This document shows, one piece after another, positions 1 through 6,445 of a stretch of DNA of 11,196 nt (position 1 is the first letter of the stretch; every line of letters starts with the position of its first letter). Location: assembly GCA_007123015.1 (NCBI GenBank), contig SKSL01000169.1, positions 1-11,196 on the forward strand. The letters run 5' to 3'. Under the pieces are notes generated by a model, which worked only from the letters and a program-made list of their open reading frames with translations, made no database searches and was not told the DNA's origin. Source of the stretch: Natronohydrobacter sp. Its GTDB lineage: Bacteria; Pseudomonadota; Alphaproteobacteria; Rhodobacterales; Rhodobacteraceae. The translations under genes were made by a program, and so were the position numbers.

Positions 1-438
1 CAGCGGGTCCCAGAAGCCGTCTGTGTTCAGCAGGAAAATCGGCTTCTCATGCAGCCCGATTTGCCGCCATGTCAGAACTTCGAAAAACTCATCCAGCGTT
101 CCTGCGCCCCCTGGCAGCACCACAATCGCGTCGGAATTGGTGAACATGACTTTCTTGCGTTCATGCATCGTTTCGGTGATCACCAGCGTGCCCAGATCCA
201 GCTTTCCGACTTCGAGCGCCATCAGGTGCGCCGGGATCACGCCGAAGACTTGCGCGCCCGCTGCCTGCGCTGCGCGGGCGACCTCGCCCATGATGCCGAT
301 ATCGCCCGCGCCATAGACCAGCCGCCATTTGCGCGCAGCGATCATCTGTCCAAGCTGTTGCGCTGTGGTCGCATATGCATGGGACAGACCCGCGCGCGAC
401 CCGCAAAAGACACAGATCGAGGGACGAGGCAGGGACAT
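1..438 (-). CDS. LOG family protein (TIGR00730-type Rossmann fold), 3' end outside window
   Basis: The 146 visible residues match the LOG / putative lysine decarboxylase family. Members studied in plants and bacteria cleave nucleoside 5'-monophosphates such as AMP or cytokinin ribotides into base and ribose 5-phosphate. Visible hallmarks are a Rossmann start SICVFCGSR (residues 7-15), VYGAGDIGIMGEVA (41-54), MHERKKVM (91-98) and the nucleotide-binding, catalytic PGGAGTLDE (109-117), followed by FEVLTW and KPIFLLN. The protein is cytosolic, with no signal peptide. The start is the ATG at 438-436, preceded by AAGG at 449-446 with a 7-base gap. Family members are about 180-200 residues, so some 40-60 residues at the C-terminus are lost at the left edge. 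The gene is divergent from the LysM gene, with about 100 bases between them. The family call is firm. The physiological substrate is inferred from the family. Confidence 0.93.
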   Translation of the reverse strand, partial: MSLPRPSICVFCGSRAGLSHAYATTAQQLGQMIAARKWRLVYGAGDIGIMGEVARAAQAAGAQVFGVIPAHLMALEVGKLDLGTLVITETMHERKKVMFTNSDAIVVLPGGAGTLDEFFEVLTWRQIGLHEKPIFLLNTDGFWDPL

Positions 439-462
439 GGCAGCACCTTGTTTGAATTTGCT

Positions 463-491
463 TTGCCTCGCGCTACCGAGATTGCTAACCT
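463..491 (+). promoter_or_regulatory. candidate sigma70-type promoter for the LysM gene
   Basis: TTGCCT (463-468) and TAACCT (486-491) are 17 bases apart in the divergent gap between the LOG and LysM genes. Each hexamer matches consensus only partly. The predicted transcription start near 498 lies upstream of both possible LysM start codons. The assignment rests on spacing and position only. Confidence 0.28.
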
Positions 492-542
492 CTTGCAAGC
501 GCTGTGTTGTCCGGTCTGGCAGGCGCGCGCTGGGGAATCGGG

Positions 543-1769
543 ATGCTGAAATATCTGCCCAAGGATGCCTTGGCCCAATGGGCCATCGGCGCGGTGGCTG
601 TCGCAGGCGCTGCGTCCGTGGCTTATATTGTCGTTTTTCCACCCGATCGCACCCCGCCGGATCCCGACCTGCCGCGCCCCGACCTTCTCGTGATCGAGCC
701 GGCCCAGATCGCGCTGCCATCCGAAGAACCCGCGCCCGATATGCGGATCTCGATGGCCCCGATGGTGCAAGATCTCGCACCGCAATTCGATCTGGTCCGG
801 GTGACCGATCTGGGCGATGTGCTGATCGCCGGTCAGGCCCCTGCCACCAGCGCAGTGGCGGCCTTGATCGATGAGATGCGGGTTGCACAGACAGTCAGCA
901 GCCCGGCCGGAGAATTCGTTCTGATGTTCGCGGTCGATCCTGCGCCCATGCCGCGCGTGCTGGAACTGGAAGTGCGGCTGCCCAGTGGCGACCGGATCCG
1001 TTCGGTCGATACGCTGATGCTGGCCCCGAGCAGCGCGGCGCTTGCGGCTGCGTCCGGTGATCCGATGCAAGCCCCGTCTGGTACTCTGCGCGCAGTCGAT
1101 GTCGCCCCGCTTTTTCCGCCGCCTGATACGCCCGCTGCGCCGCAGGTGGCCGAGGCCGCGCCCGCACAGGATGATATCGCGCCCGACGCGCAGCGCGCCC
1201 CTCGCGAGGACCCGCCTTTGCCCGAGCAAACGCCGCTTGCGCTGCTGGTCCGCCCCGACGGGTCCGTGCAGATGCTGGGCGCGCCGGATCGCGTGCCGCG
1301 GCCGGATGCGGCGGGCACAGTTCGGATCGATTCCGTGACCTACGACGCCGAGGGAGAAGTGTCAGTCAGTGGGCACGCTTCTGCAGGGGCCGCAGATCTG
1401 CAAATCTACATCGACAATCAGCCGATCCTGCGTGCGCGGGCCGAAGCTGATGGGAATTGGCAGGCCCAGTTGGCGGGCATTGAGCGCGGTGTCTATCAGC
1501 TGCGCGTCGATGAGTTGGACGCCGCCGCGCAAGTCACCTCGCGCGCCGAAATCCCCTTCGAGCGCGTCACTCCGGAAATCGCGCGCGCGGCCACAGGCCC
1601 TCAGGCGCTGATCGTGCAGCCGGGCAACACGCTCTGGGGCATGTCCGAGGATCAGTTTGGCGATGGGCGGCGCTACATGCGGATTTTCGAGGCCAATCGC
1701 GCGCAGATCCGAAACCCCGACCTGATCTATCCTGGTCAGGTCTTCATCATGCCAGAAAGCGCAAACTGA
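543..1769 (+). CDS. membrane-anchored LysM peptidoglycan-binding protein
   Basis: The protein has 408 residues from the ATG at 543. A GTG at 504 would add 13 residues, but the ATG has GGGGA at 532-536 six bases upstream, so I prefer it. Residues about 11-30 are a single hydrophobic segment, which suggests an inner-membrane anchor or uncleaved signal facing the periplasm. Two beta-rich, Ig-like stretches follow at about 86-165 and 257-346, separated by a Pro/Ala-rich linker. The C-terminal part (about 353-408) is a LysM domain: VQPGNTLWGMS, then the FEANRAQIRNPDLIYPGQVF core. LysM domains bind the glycan strands of peptidoglycan. There is no visible catalytic domain, so the role is more likely wall binding or scaffolding than hydrolysis. 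Proteins with this layout are common in Rhodobacteraceae, from memory. The gene ends 12 bases before the 3' end of the opposing SRP RNA. Confidence 0.9.
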   Translation: MLKYLPKDALAQWAIGAVAVAGAASVAYIVVFPPDRTPPDPDLPRPDLLVIEPAQIALPSEEPAPDMRISMAPMVQDLAPQFDLVRVTDLGDVLIAGQAPATSAVAALIDEMRVAQTVSSPAGEFVLMFAVDPAPMPRVLELEVRLPSGDRIRSVDTLMLAPSSAALAAASGDPMQAPSGTLRAVDVAPLFPPPDTPAAPQVAEAAPAQDDIAPDAQRAPREDPPLPEQTPLALLVRPDGSVQMLGAPDRVPRPDAAGTVRIDSVTYDAEGEVSVSGHASAGAADLQIYIDNQPILRARAEADGNWQAQLAGIERGVYQLRVDELDAAAQVTSRAEIPFERVTPEIARAATGPQALIVQPGNTLWGMSEDQFGDGRRYMRIFEANRAQIRNPDLIYPGQVFIMPESAN

Positions 1770-1781
1770 ATGCCATGAGGT

Positions 1782-1875
1782 GAGAGGCTGGACAGCGACC
1801 CGAACGGGACATGCTGCGGCTGCTTCCTTCCGGACCTGACCGGGTTGGCAAGGCGTTCGCCCGCGCCAACCTCTC
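1782..1875 (-). ncRNA. ffs: signal recognition particle RNA, small bacterial (4.5S) type
   Basis: The minus strand holds the near-invariant apical domain GGTCAGGTCCGGAAGGAAGC (plus positions 1841-1822), with the GGAA tetraloop and the asymmetric loop that binds Ffh. The ends form a 10-bp helix: GAGAGGTTGG at the 5' end (1875-1866) pairs with CCAGCCTCTC at the 3' end (1791-1782), with one G-U pair. The total of about 94 nucleotides fits the small bacterial SRP RNA, which together with Ffh targets nascent membrane proteins to FtsY and the Sec translocon. The exact ends are inferred from the terminal helix. No clear intrinsic terminator follows. The RNA is convergent with the LysM gene, 12 bases away. 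Confidence 0.95.
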
Positions 1876-1882
1876 AATGAGG

Positions 1883-1911
1883 CAGATAAGCGTTTCGGGC
1901 AGGCTTTGCAA
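1883..1911 (-). promoter_or_regulatory. promoter of the SRP RNA gene
   Basis: On the minus strand, TTGCAA (1911-1906) and TATCTG (1888-1883) are separated by 17 bases, and the -10 ends 7 bases before the inferred 5' end of the SRP RNA at 1875. The geometry is ideal for sigma70, although the hexamers match consensus only in part. The -35 overlaps one copy of a 15-bp direct repeat. Spacing plus the independent position of the RNA end make this the best-supported promoter in the window. Confidence 0.5.
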
Positions 1912-1935
1912 GCGGCCCTTCGCGCAGGCTTTGCA
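1896..1935 (+). repeat. 15-bp direct repeat, two copies 25 bp apart, at the ffs promoter
   Basis: CGGGCAGGCTTTGCA (1896-1910) recurs as CGCGCAGGCTTTGCA (1921-1935), 14 of 15 identical, with a start-to-start distance of 25 bp. The first copy covers the -35 hexamer of the ffs promoter and the second lies just upstream of it. Both are also upstream of the TetR gene. This could be a protein-binding site or chance; nothing else in the sequence decides it. Confidence 0.5.
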
Positions 1936-2010
1936 GTTTCGCCTGCGCGGCGTTTGGCCTAGACAGGGGAGCAGCGGGCAGAGACGCGCAGGCAAGGAGC
2001 AGCATCCGGC

Positions 2011-2628
2011 ATGGCCAAACGCGGCTATCATCACGGCAATCTGAAACAGGCGCTGGTCGACGCGGCGCTGGCGCTGATCGCCGAGAAAGGGCCGCAGGGT
2101 TTCACCATGGCGGAAGCGGCCAAGCTCGCTGATGTCTCTGCAGCGGCCCCGTATCGCCATTTCACGGGCCGCGATGAGCTGATCGTCGAATTGTCACGGC
2201 AGGGATTCGAGCTTTTCGCCGATTTGCTGGAATTTGCCTATCGCGATGGCCAACCTTCCCCTTTGGCCGCGTTCGAGGCCGTCGGTCGCGCCTATCTGGC
2301 CTTCGCGCGGCAGCATCCCGGTCATTATGTCGCGATGTTCGAATCCGGGATCTCGCCCAATGCCTCGCGCGATCTGGCTGCGGCCTGTGCACGCGCGAAC
2401 AAGGTGCTGGTGCGCGCGGCGCACGATCTTTCGCAACGCTTGCCGCCTGATCGCCGCCCGCCCACCGAAATGTTCGCAGCCCATGTCAGCGCCATGAGCC
2501 ATGGTATCGTCGCGCTTTACGCGCGCGGCGCCCCTGGTGCGCGCGGGCCGTTTGCGCCAGAGGATCTGCTGGAAAGTGGTATTGGGATCTATCTGCGCGG
2601 GCTTGGGTTTCTGGAGCCGGACCAGTAA
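2011..2628 (+). CDS. TetR/AcrR family transcriptional regulator, WHG-type C-terminal domain
   Basis: This 205-residue one-component repressor-type protein has an N-terminal TetR DNA-binding domain. YHHGNLKQALVDAALALI (6-23) is the first helix, and residues about 31-51 form the helix-turn-helix, ending PYRHF. The C-terminal ligand and dimer domain has the GRAYLAFARQHPGHYVAMF pattern of the WHG / TetR_C_33 group. The start ATG has AAGGAG at 1994-1999, 11 bases upstream, which is rather far but acceptable. TetR regulators often control themselves and a neighbour, so the MBL hydrolase 239 bases downstream on the same strand is a possible target. The direct repeat at 1896-1935 is a possible operator. 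Ligand and targets cannot be read from the sequence. Confidence 0.93.
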   Translation: MAKRGYHHGNLKQALVDAALALIAEKGPQGFTMAEAAKLADVSAAAPYRHFTGRDELIVELSRQGFELFADLLEFAYRDGQPSPLAAFEAVGRAYLAFARQHPGHYVAMFESGISPNASRDLAAACARANKVLVRAAHDLSQRLPPDRRPPTEMFAAHVSAMSHGIVALYARGAPGARGPFAPEDLLESGIGIYLRGLGFLEPDQ

Positions 2629-2642
2629 TTCCGCGACTGCGG

Positions 2643-2678
2643 TTGACACTTGCGCTGACACTGATCCTGATCCTGATC
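2643..2678 (+). repeat. short nested repeats in the leader upstream of the MBL gene
   Basis: TGACACT occurs at 2644-2650 and again at 2656-2662, 12 bp apart. It is followed at once by three tandem copies of CTGATC (2661-2678). The first TGACACT is part of a perfect -35 hexamer, TTGACA (2643-2648), but I find no good -10 at 16-18 bases. The rest of the gap to the MBL start (2679-2867) shows no gene, RNA or terminator that I can support. Confidence 0.55.
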
Positions 2679-2867
2679 CTGCAAGATAGGGACATCGGAC
2701 GCCCATGGTGATCGCTTGGCAACGCGGTCTGCTCTCGTCTGCGGAAATGCCGGACGCGGCGTCGCTGAGCATCACGGCCAGCACATCGCAGGCGCGCGAC
2801 AGCATGCAGCGCTTGTATCACACCGGGAAAACTGGCTTTCTGTCCCTCCAAATGGGAGCTTCATCAC

Positions 2868-3704
2868 ATGGCACGCACAGTCACCACAACGCTTGGCGCA
2901 GCACAGGTCAGCATCATCACGGATGGGGCCGTGACTTTCACCCCCGATCTGTTCCCCGAAACGCCCGAGGCCCATCTGACAGCGCTTCTGGGCGATGATC
3001 CTGACGCGCAGATCGAGACCAATTTCAATGCTGTTCTGATCCGTCAAGGGGATCGCGTGATCCTCGCGGATGCAGGCCCACGCGATCTTTTTGGTCCTAC
3101 TTGCGGTTTTCTGCCCGAGGGTCTTGCGGAACTCGGTGTGAGCCCGGATCAGGTGGACACATTGCTCGCCACGCATCTGCATCCTGACCATGTCGCCGGG
3201 ATGATCACCCCCGACGGGCAGGCCGTGTTCCCCAGGGCCACGCTGCATGTCACCGATGCAGATCGCGCCTTCTGGTCAGAGGATACCAATTTCTCCGGCG
3301 CGCTTGCGGGCATTGCGGACTGGGCAAATCTGGCGCAAGCCGTGCTCGCGGCCTATGGCGACCGGCTCGAAACTCTCGCAGATGGCCAGGACGTCGTGCC
3401 CGGCCTCACCGGCATCGCGCTTCCGGGCCACACGCCGGGTCATTTTGGCTGGCGGCTCGACAGCGAGGGCGCGAGTCTGATCCATGTTGGCGATATTGTT
3501 CACGCGCCTGCGCTGCAGATCCCCGATCCCGAAGTTGGCATCAGCTTCGATCTGGACATGGCCACCGCCCGCAAGACCCGCAAGCGCCTGCTCGACCAAC
3601 TGGCAAGCGATGGCACGCTGTTTACAGGTGGGCATTTCCTGCACCCGGCCTTTCATCGCGTAAAGCGCCATGGGCAGGGCTACGCGCTCGAACCAGGTAT
3701 CTGA
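2868..3704 (+). CDS. metallo-beta-lactamase-fold metal-dependent hydrolase
   Basis: The protein has 278 residues, is cytosolic and has no signal peptide. The MBL metal site is complete: H-x-H-x-D-H in THLHPDH (H103, H105, D107, H108), H188 in GHTPGH, bridging D209 in HVGD, and H256 in GGHFLHP. It should therefore bind two metals and hydrolyse a substrate. The fold is shared by lactonases, thioesterases, glyoxalases and others. The overall layout (short beta start, NFNAVLIRQGDRVILADAG, long loop after the HxHxDH) resembles the general lactonase-like and quorum-quenching branch, but I cannot name a substrate. GGGAG at 2854-2858 lies 9 bases before the ATG. A TetR gene lies upstream on the same strand. 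It is convergent with the DUF3179 gene. Confidence 0.92.
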   Translation: MARTVTTTLGAAQVSIITDGAVTFTPDLFPETPEAHLTALLGDDPDAQIETNFNAVLIRQGDRVILADAGPRDLFGPTCGFLPEGLAELGVSPDQVDTLLATHLHPDHVAGMITPDGQAVFPRATLHVTDADRAFWSEDTNFSGALAGIADWANLAQAVLAAYGDRLETLADGQDVVPGLTGIALPGHTPGHFGWRLDSEGASLIHVGDIVHAPALQIPDPEVGISFDLDMATARKTRKRLLDQLASDGTLFTGGHFLHPAFHRVKRHGQGYALEPGI

Positions 3705-3739
3705 CGCGCGCCCATGCACGCGATGTAATGCCCCCTGAC

Positions 3740-3771
3740 ATTTTCTTGCATCAAATACTCTCGCCGAAGGC
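3740..3771. repeat. AT-richer motif resembling a dispersed rhodobacterial intergenic element
   Basis: In the convergent gap the minus strand reads GCCTTCGGCGAGAGTATTTG (3771-3752) and then an AAGAAAA run. From memory, closely related strings (GCCTCCGGCGGGAGTATTTG plus AAGAAA) recur between genes in many Rhodobacteraceae genomes. Only one copy is in this window, so the repeat status is recollection, not something seen here. Confidence 0.35.
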
Positions 3772-3772
3772 A

Positions 3773-3790
3773 GCGGGCCGCCAGGCCCGC
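3773..3790 (-). terminator. GC hairpin in the convergent gap, possible terminator
   Basis: GCGGGCC (3773-3779) and GGCCCGC (3784-3790) form a perfect 7-bp stem with a 4-base loop. It lies about 80 bases beyond each of the two converging stop codons. There is no U-tract directly after the stem on either strand. On the minus strand the TATTTG and AAGAAAA motif follows about 14 bases later. It could end transcription of DUF3179 or of both genes. The rest of 3705-3867 shows nothing else. Confidence 0.4.
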
Positions 3791-3867
3791 CACCCCGCCG
3801 ACACGCGAAACCCAGCTGCCATTCGTCGCTCAAAATCTGACAGCAGCGCATCTCAGCCCGCCCTGGT

Positions 3868-4833
3868 CTAGTCCTCCAGCATCCAGATCCCGTCTGGAAA
3901 AAAGGCATGAAAGGCGAAAGCAAAGGGCACATCATGGGCCAGATCGCGCCCGGCTGCGTCGCGGACGCGCACAGTGCCCACCTCGCGCCCCGCGCTGATG
4001 TCGCGGCTGTCCAGCGCCGAGGCCTGCCCCTCATGCCAGTTCAGCACCACACCCGCTTCGCGGATCTCACCTGCTGCGCGCAGTCGCGCATAGGTCCAGG
4101 CGCGGTTGCCGACGCGGACAACCCGTTCCAGCGGGTTGATCCCATGCGGCGGGTCCTCTCCCTGATACAGGAAAGGGCGCGCCGCAGTGTCGTAATTCAC
4201 ATAAGGATTGGACCCATAAGCGCGTGGCCACTCGGGTTCCTCCATCACCAGCCCGTCCGGATGGGCCGCGCGAAACTCTGCCCAGCTTTCCATCCAGGCG
4301 GGAAGTTGATGCAGCGCCACCCCCATATGATCGCCAATGACTGCCTTGCCGATGGCTTGCTGCCACCAGCTTTCGGTTTCGCGGTCATACATGATCATGT
4401 CAGAATGGCGCAGCTTGCCCGAGACGCCGAAGGTGTGACGTTGCCCATTCACGCGCGCCTCGAACACCATTGCCGAATTGCACAAGGGGCAAAAGGTTAC
4501 CGCAATCGGCACATCGTCAACGACGTCATTCACGATCTCATGCCACATCAGATAGCGGATCGGATAGGCGCGGGCCGGGCCGTGTTCGGGCGCATAGGCC
4601 AGCACGGGTTCGCGCGCGCCCAGTCGCGTTTCACTGGCCGCGCTGCGCATCTCAGGGGTCCAGATGGCCGGGATGCCATCCTTGGGCGGACCGCCCGAGA
4701 GGATCTCGCCAAAGGGGACTGCGGCACGGCTGAAATCCGTGTTGGGCCATTCAGCACGCCATTGCGCAGGATCAGAAAGGGCAGGGCTCAGAGCGGCCAA
4801 GAGCAGGCCGCATGCAACGAAAACATGGCGCAT
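3868..4833 (-). CDS. DUF3179 domain-containing secreted protein
   Basis: The protein has 321 residues. The start is the ATG at 4833, with AGGAG (4845-4841) seven bases upstream; an ATG at 4857 in the same frame lacks a ribosome site and would spoil the signal peptide. Residues 1-20 are a signal peptide ending ALS before DPAQW, so export through Sec is expected. Family hallmarks are RYLMWHEIVND, then PIAVTFCPLCNSAMVF with a C115-x-x-C118 pair, SGKLRHSDMIMYDRETESWWQQ, and GDHMG. In some relatives the first site of this loop is annotated as selenocysteine; here it is plain Cys. The biochemical function of DUF3179 is not established to my knowledge. The C-x-x-C and conserved Trp/His residues suggest a redox or metal role, which is inference. 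It lies 70 bases downstream of the DUF1674 gene on the same strand, probably cotranscribed. Confidence 0.93.
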   Translation of the reverse strand: MRHVFVACGLLLAALSPALSDPAQWRAEWPNTDFSRAAVPFGEILSGGPPKDGIPAIWTPEMRSAASETRLGAREPVLAYAPEHGPARAYPIRYLMWHEIVNDVVDDVPIAVTFCPLCNSAMVFEARVNGQRHTFGVSGKLRHSDMIMYDRETESWWQQAIGKAVIGDHMGVALHQLPAWMESWAEFRAAHPDGLVMEEPEWPRAYGSNPYVNYDTAARPFLYQGEDPPHGINPLERVVRVGNRAWTYARLRAAGEIREAGVVLNWHEGQASALDSRDISAGREVGTVRVRDAAGRDLAHDVPFAFAFHAFFPDGIWMLED

Positions 4834-4903
4834 GATTGGACTCCTGTTGCAGGTCACGCTCTACCATACGCTGTTCGCCGCGTAATGTTACTAACGGTCG
4901 CGC

Positions 4904-5107
4904 TCAGAAGTCGATTGCGATGCCCTTTTTCTCCCAATCGCCGTAGCGCACTGGCTCTGGCCCCTTACGCCCGCCCAGTTCGACCGGGCGCGCGACCTTT
5001 TCAGCTGCCGCGCGCCGGGCGTCGGCTTCTTCCAAGGCGCGGCGGGCAACCTCTGGCAGGGCGGCGCGGCGCTCGGCTTCGCTCTGGGTGTCTGTCTCGT
5101 CGCTCAT
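4904..5107 (-). CDS. DUF1674 protein, SDHAF4-like succinate dehydrogenase assembly factor
   Basis: This 67-residue protein has a charged, Ala/Glu/Arg-rich, probably helical N-terminal part. Its C-terminus, GGRKGPEPVRYGDWEKKGIAIDF at residues 45-67, carries the DUF1674 signature GPEP-x-RYGDWE-KG and ends in DF, as in eukaryotic SDHAF4. In yeast and animals SDHAF4 binds the flavinated SdhA subunit and promotes its joining to SdhB; the same role in bacteria is inferred. It is cytosolic, with no membrane segment. AAGGAC upstream (AGGA at 5119-5116, 8 bases before the ATG) supports the start. It is divergent from rsmB across a 66-bp gap and upstream of DUF3179 on the same strand. No sdh genes are in the window. 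Confidence 0.9.
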   Translation of the reverse strand: MSDETDTQSEAERRAALPEVARRALEEADARRAAAEKVARPVELGGRKGPEPVRYGDWEKKGIAIDF

Positions 5108-5110
5108 GGG

Positions 5111-5167
5111 TCTTGTCCTTGCCTCTCGCTATGCACTGATATACCGCGCGACTGCCACAGGACAAGA
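5111..5167. repeat. 9-bp inverted repeat spanning the DUF1674/rsmB divergent gap
   Basis: TCTTGTCCT (5111-5119) and AGGACAAGA (5159-5167) are exact inverted copies, centred on the divergent gap. Each arm contains the ribosome-binding site of the gene it faces, so both messages carry the same AGGACAAGA leader a few bases before ATG. Shared Shine-Dalgarno constraint may explain part of this. Confidence 0.5.
5138..5165 (-). promoter_or_regulatory. candidate promoter for the DUF1674-DUF3179 pair
   Basis: On the minus strand, TTGTCC (5165-5160) and TATATC (5143-5138) are 16 bases apart, each matching consensus at 4 of 6 positions. The predicted start is about 20 bases before the DUF1674 ATG. The -35 overlaps the ribosome-binding site of rsmB. 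No equally good plus-strand promoter for rsmB is visible in the 66-bp gap. Confidence 0.3.
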
Positions 5168-5173
5168 ACTGCC

Positions 5174-6445
5174 ATGCCGCAACCCCCTTCACTCGCTCCG
5201 CGCATAGCCGCGATGGACCTGATCGCCACAGTGATTGGCATGCGCATCGGACTGAGCGAGGTGCTGGCTCGCCCTCCCGACAGCTTCCGCAACCTCACCC
5301 CCGAGGGCCGTGCCCGCGCGCAGCGTCTTGCGCTGGAATGTTTTCGCCAGCATGGCCGCGCTGACACGCTGTTGCGTCGTCCCCTGCGCAAGACCCCGCC
5401 CGAACCTGTGCTCTGGGTGCTGCGGCTTGCCGTGGTCGAGATGCTGGCCCTCGGGGCGCCTGCACATGGCGTGATCAATGATGCAGTGGACCTGGTGCGG
5501 CGCGAGGAATTTCCGAAACTCGCGGGGCTGGCCAATGCGGTCTTGCGGCAGGTGGCCGAGGCTGGCGGCTGGGACTCGACCCCGGTTCCGCGCTTGCCGG
5601 GCTGGTTACGCGGCGCTTTGCAAAATGCCTATGGCGCGAAGATCACACAGGCCATCGAGGCCGCGCATCAGCGTCCCGCACCGCTGGACCTGACCTTGAA
5701 AGGCGCAGTTCCGCCGGGGTTGGACGGCGATCCGCTGCCTACAGGCAGCCTGCGCCTGCAGGATGCAGGTCAGATCACAGCACTGCCGGGCTATGCCGAG
5801 GGCGCATTCTGGGTGCAGGACGCAGCCGCGGCGCTGCCCGTGCAGGCGCTGGGCGATGTGGCAGGCTTGCGCGTGCTTGACCTGTGCGCGGCACCCGGCG
5901 GCAAGACGATGCAACTGGCCGCGCGCGGTGCGCAGGTCACAGCGCTGGATATTTCCGACGCGCGCATGGTGCGGCTGCGGGAAAATCTGGCGCGCACGGG
6001 ACTGCAGGCCGAACTGGTCACGGCAGATGCGCTGGTCTGGCGGCCTGAGCAGCCATTTGATGCAATCCTGCTCGATGCGCCTTGTTCGGCAACGGGCACG
6101 CTGCGGCGTCATCCCGAATTGCCGCTGATCCGCAGCCGAGAAGAGGTGAAAGTGCTGCAATCCCTGCAAGCCGCGCTTCTGGACCGCGCGCTGGACCCGG
6201 AACAGGGCCTGATCAGGCCCTCTGGGCGCGTTGTCTATTGCACATGTTCGCTCTTGCCGTCGGAAGGCGAAGACCAGATCGCGCGCGCATCGGGTCGCCA
6301 TAAGGCGCGATCTGTGCCGATTGAGCTGCTTGGCATGCCGCCTGAGGCGCAGGTCGCGAACGGTCTGCGCATGCGGCCCGATTTCTGGGCAGAGCATGGC
6401 GGGATGGACGGGTTTTTCATCGCTGCTCTGCAGCCTGTGGCCTGA
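5174..6445 (+). CDS. rsmB: 16S rRNA (cytosine-967-C5)-methyltransferase RsmB
   Basis: The 423-residue protein is close to the 429 of the E. coli enzyme. Residues about 10-130 are the NusB-like RNA-binding domain (APAHGVINDAVDLVRR, LAGLANAVLRQ). The rest is the Nol1/Nop2/Sun Rossmann methyltransferase with SAM motif I DLCAAPGGKT (236-245), D259 in TALDIS, motif IV DAPCSATG (301-308, C304) and motif VI CTCSLLPSEGE with C358 as the expected catalytic nucleophile. It methylates C967 of 16S rRNA using S-adenosylmethionine. AGGA at 5159-5162 lies 11 bases before the ATG. It heads the plus-strand run toward the heparinase-like gene and purH, and is divergent from DUF1674. From memory, an htpX protease gene often lies near rsmB and DUF1674 in this family; none is present here. 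Confidence 0.95.
   Translation: MPQPPSLAPRIAAMDLIATVIGMRIGLSEVLARPPDSFRNLTPEGRARAQRLALECFRQHGRADTLLRRPLRKTPPEPVLWVLRLAVVEMLALGAPAHGVINDAVDLVRREEFPKLAGLANAVLRQVAEAGGWDSTPVPRLPGWLRGALQNAYGAKITQAIEAAHQRPAPLDLTLKGAVPPGLDGDPLPTGSLRLQDAGQITALPGYAEGAFWVQDAAAALPVQALGDVAGLRVLDLCAAPGGKTMQLAARGAQVTALDISDARMVRLRENLARTGLQAELVTADALVWRPEQPFDAILLDAPCSATGTLRRHPELPLIRSREEVKVLQSLQAALLDRALDPEQGLIRPSGRVVYCTCSLLPSEGEDQIARASGRHKARSVPIELLGMPPEAQVANGLRMRPDFWAEHGGMDGFFIAALQPVA

Noticed and set aside
342..1229. Long antisense open frame (295 codons) opposite the LysM gene
   Set aside because: The translation is Arg/His/Gly-rich low-complexity sequence with no family motifs. It is the mirror of a strong GC-rich coding frame and also runs into the LOG gene.
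2705..2998. Possible 97-codon gene upstream of and overlapping the MBL start
   Set aside because: It has no recognisable motif and a poor ribosome site. It overlaps the MBL coding region by 131 bases out of frame. I treat the region as a leader.
3907..5139. 410-codon plus-strand open frame over DUF3179 and DUF1674
   Set aside because: Both minus-strand proteins beneath it have clear family signatures and ribosome sites. The plus translation resembles nothing and is a shadow.
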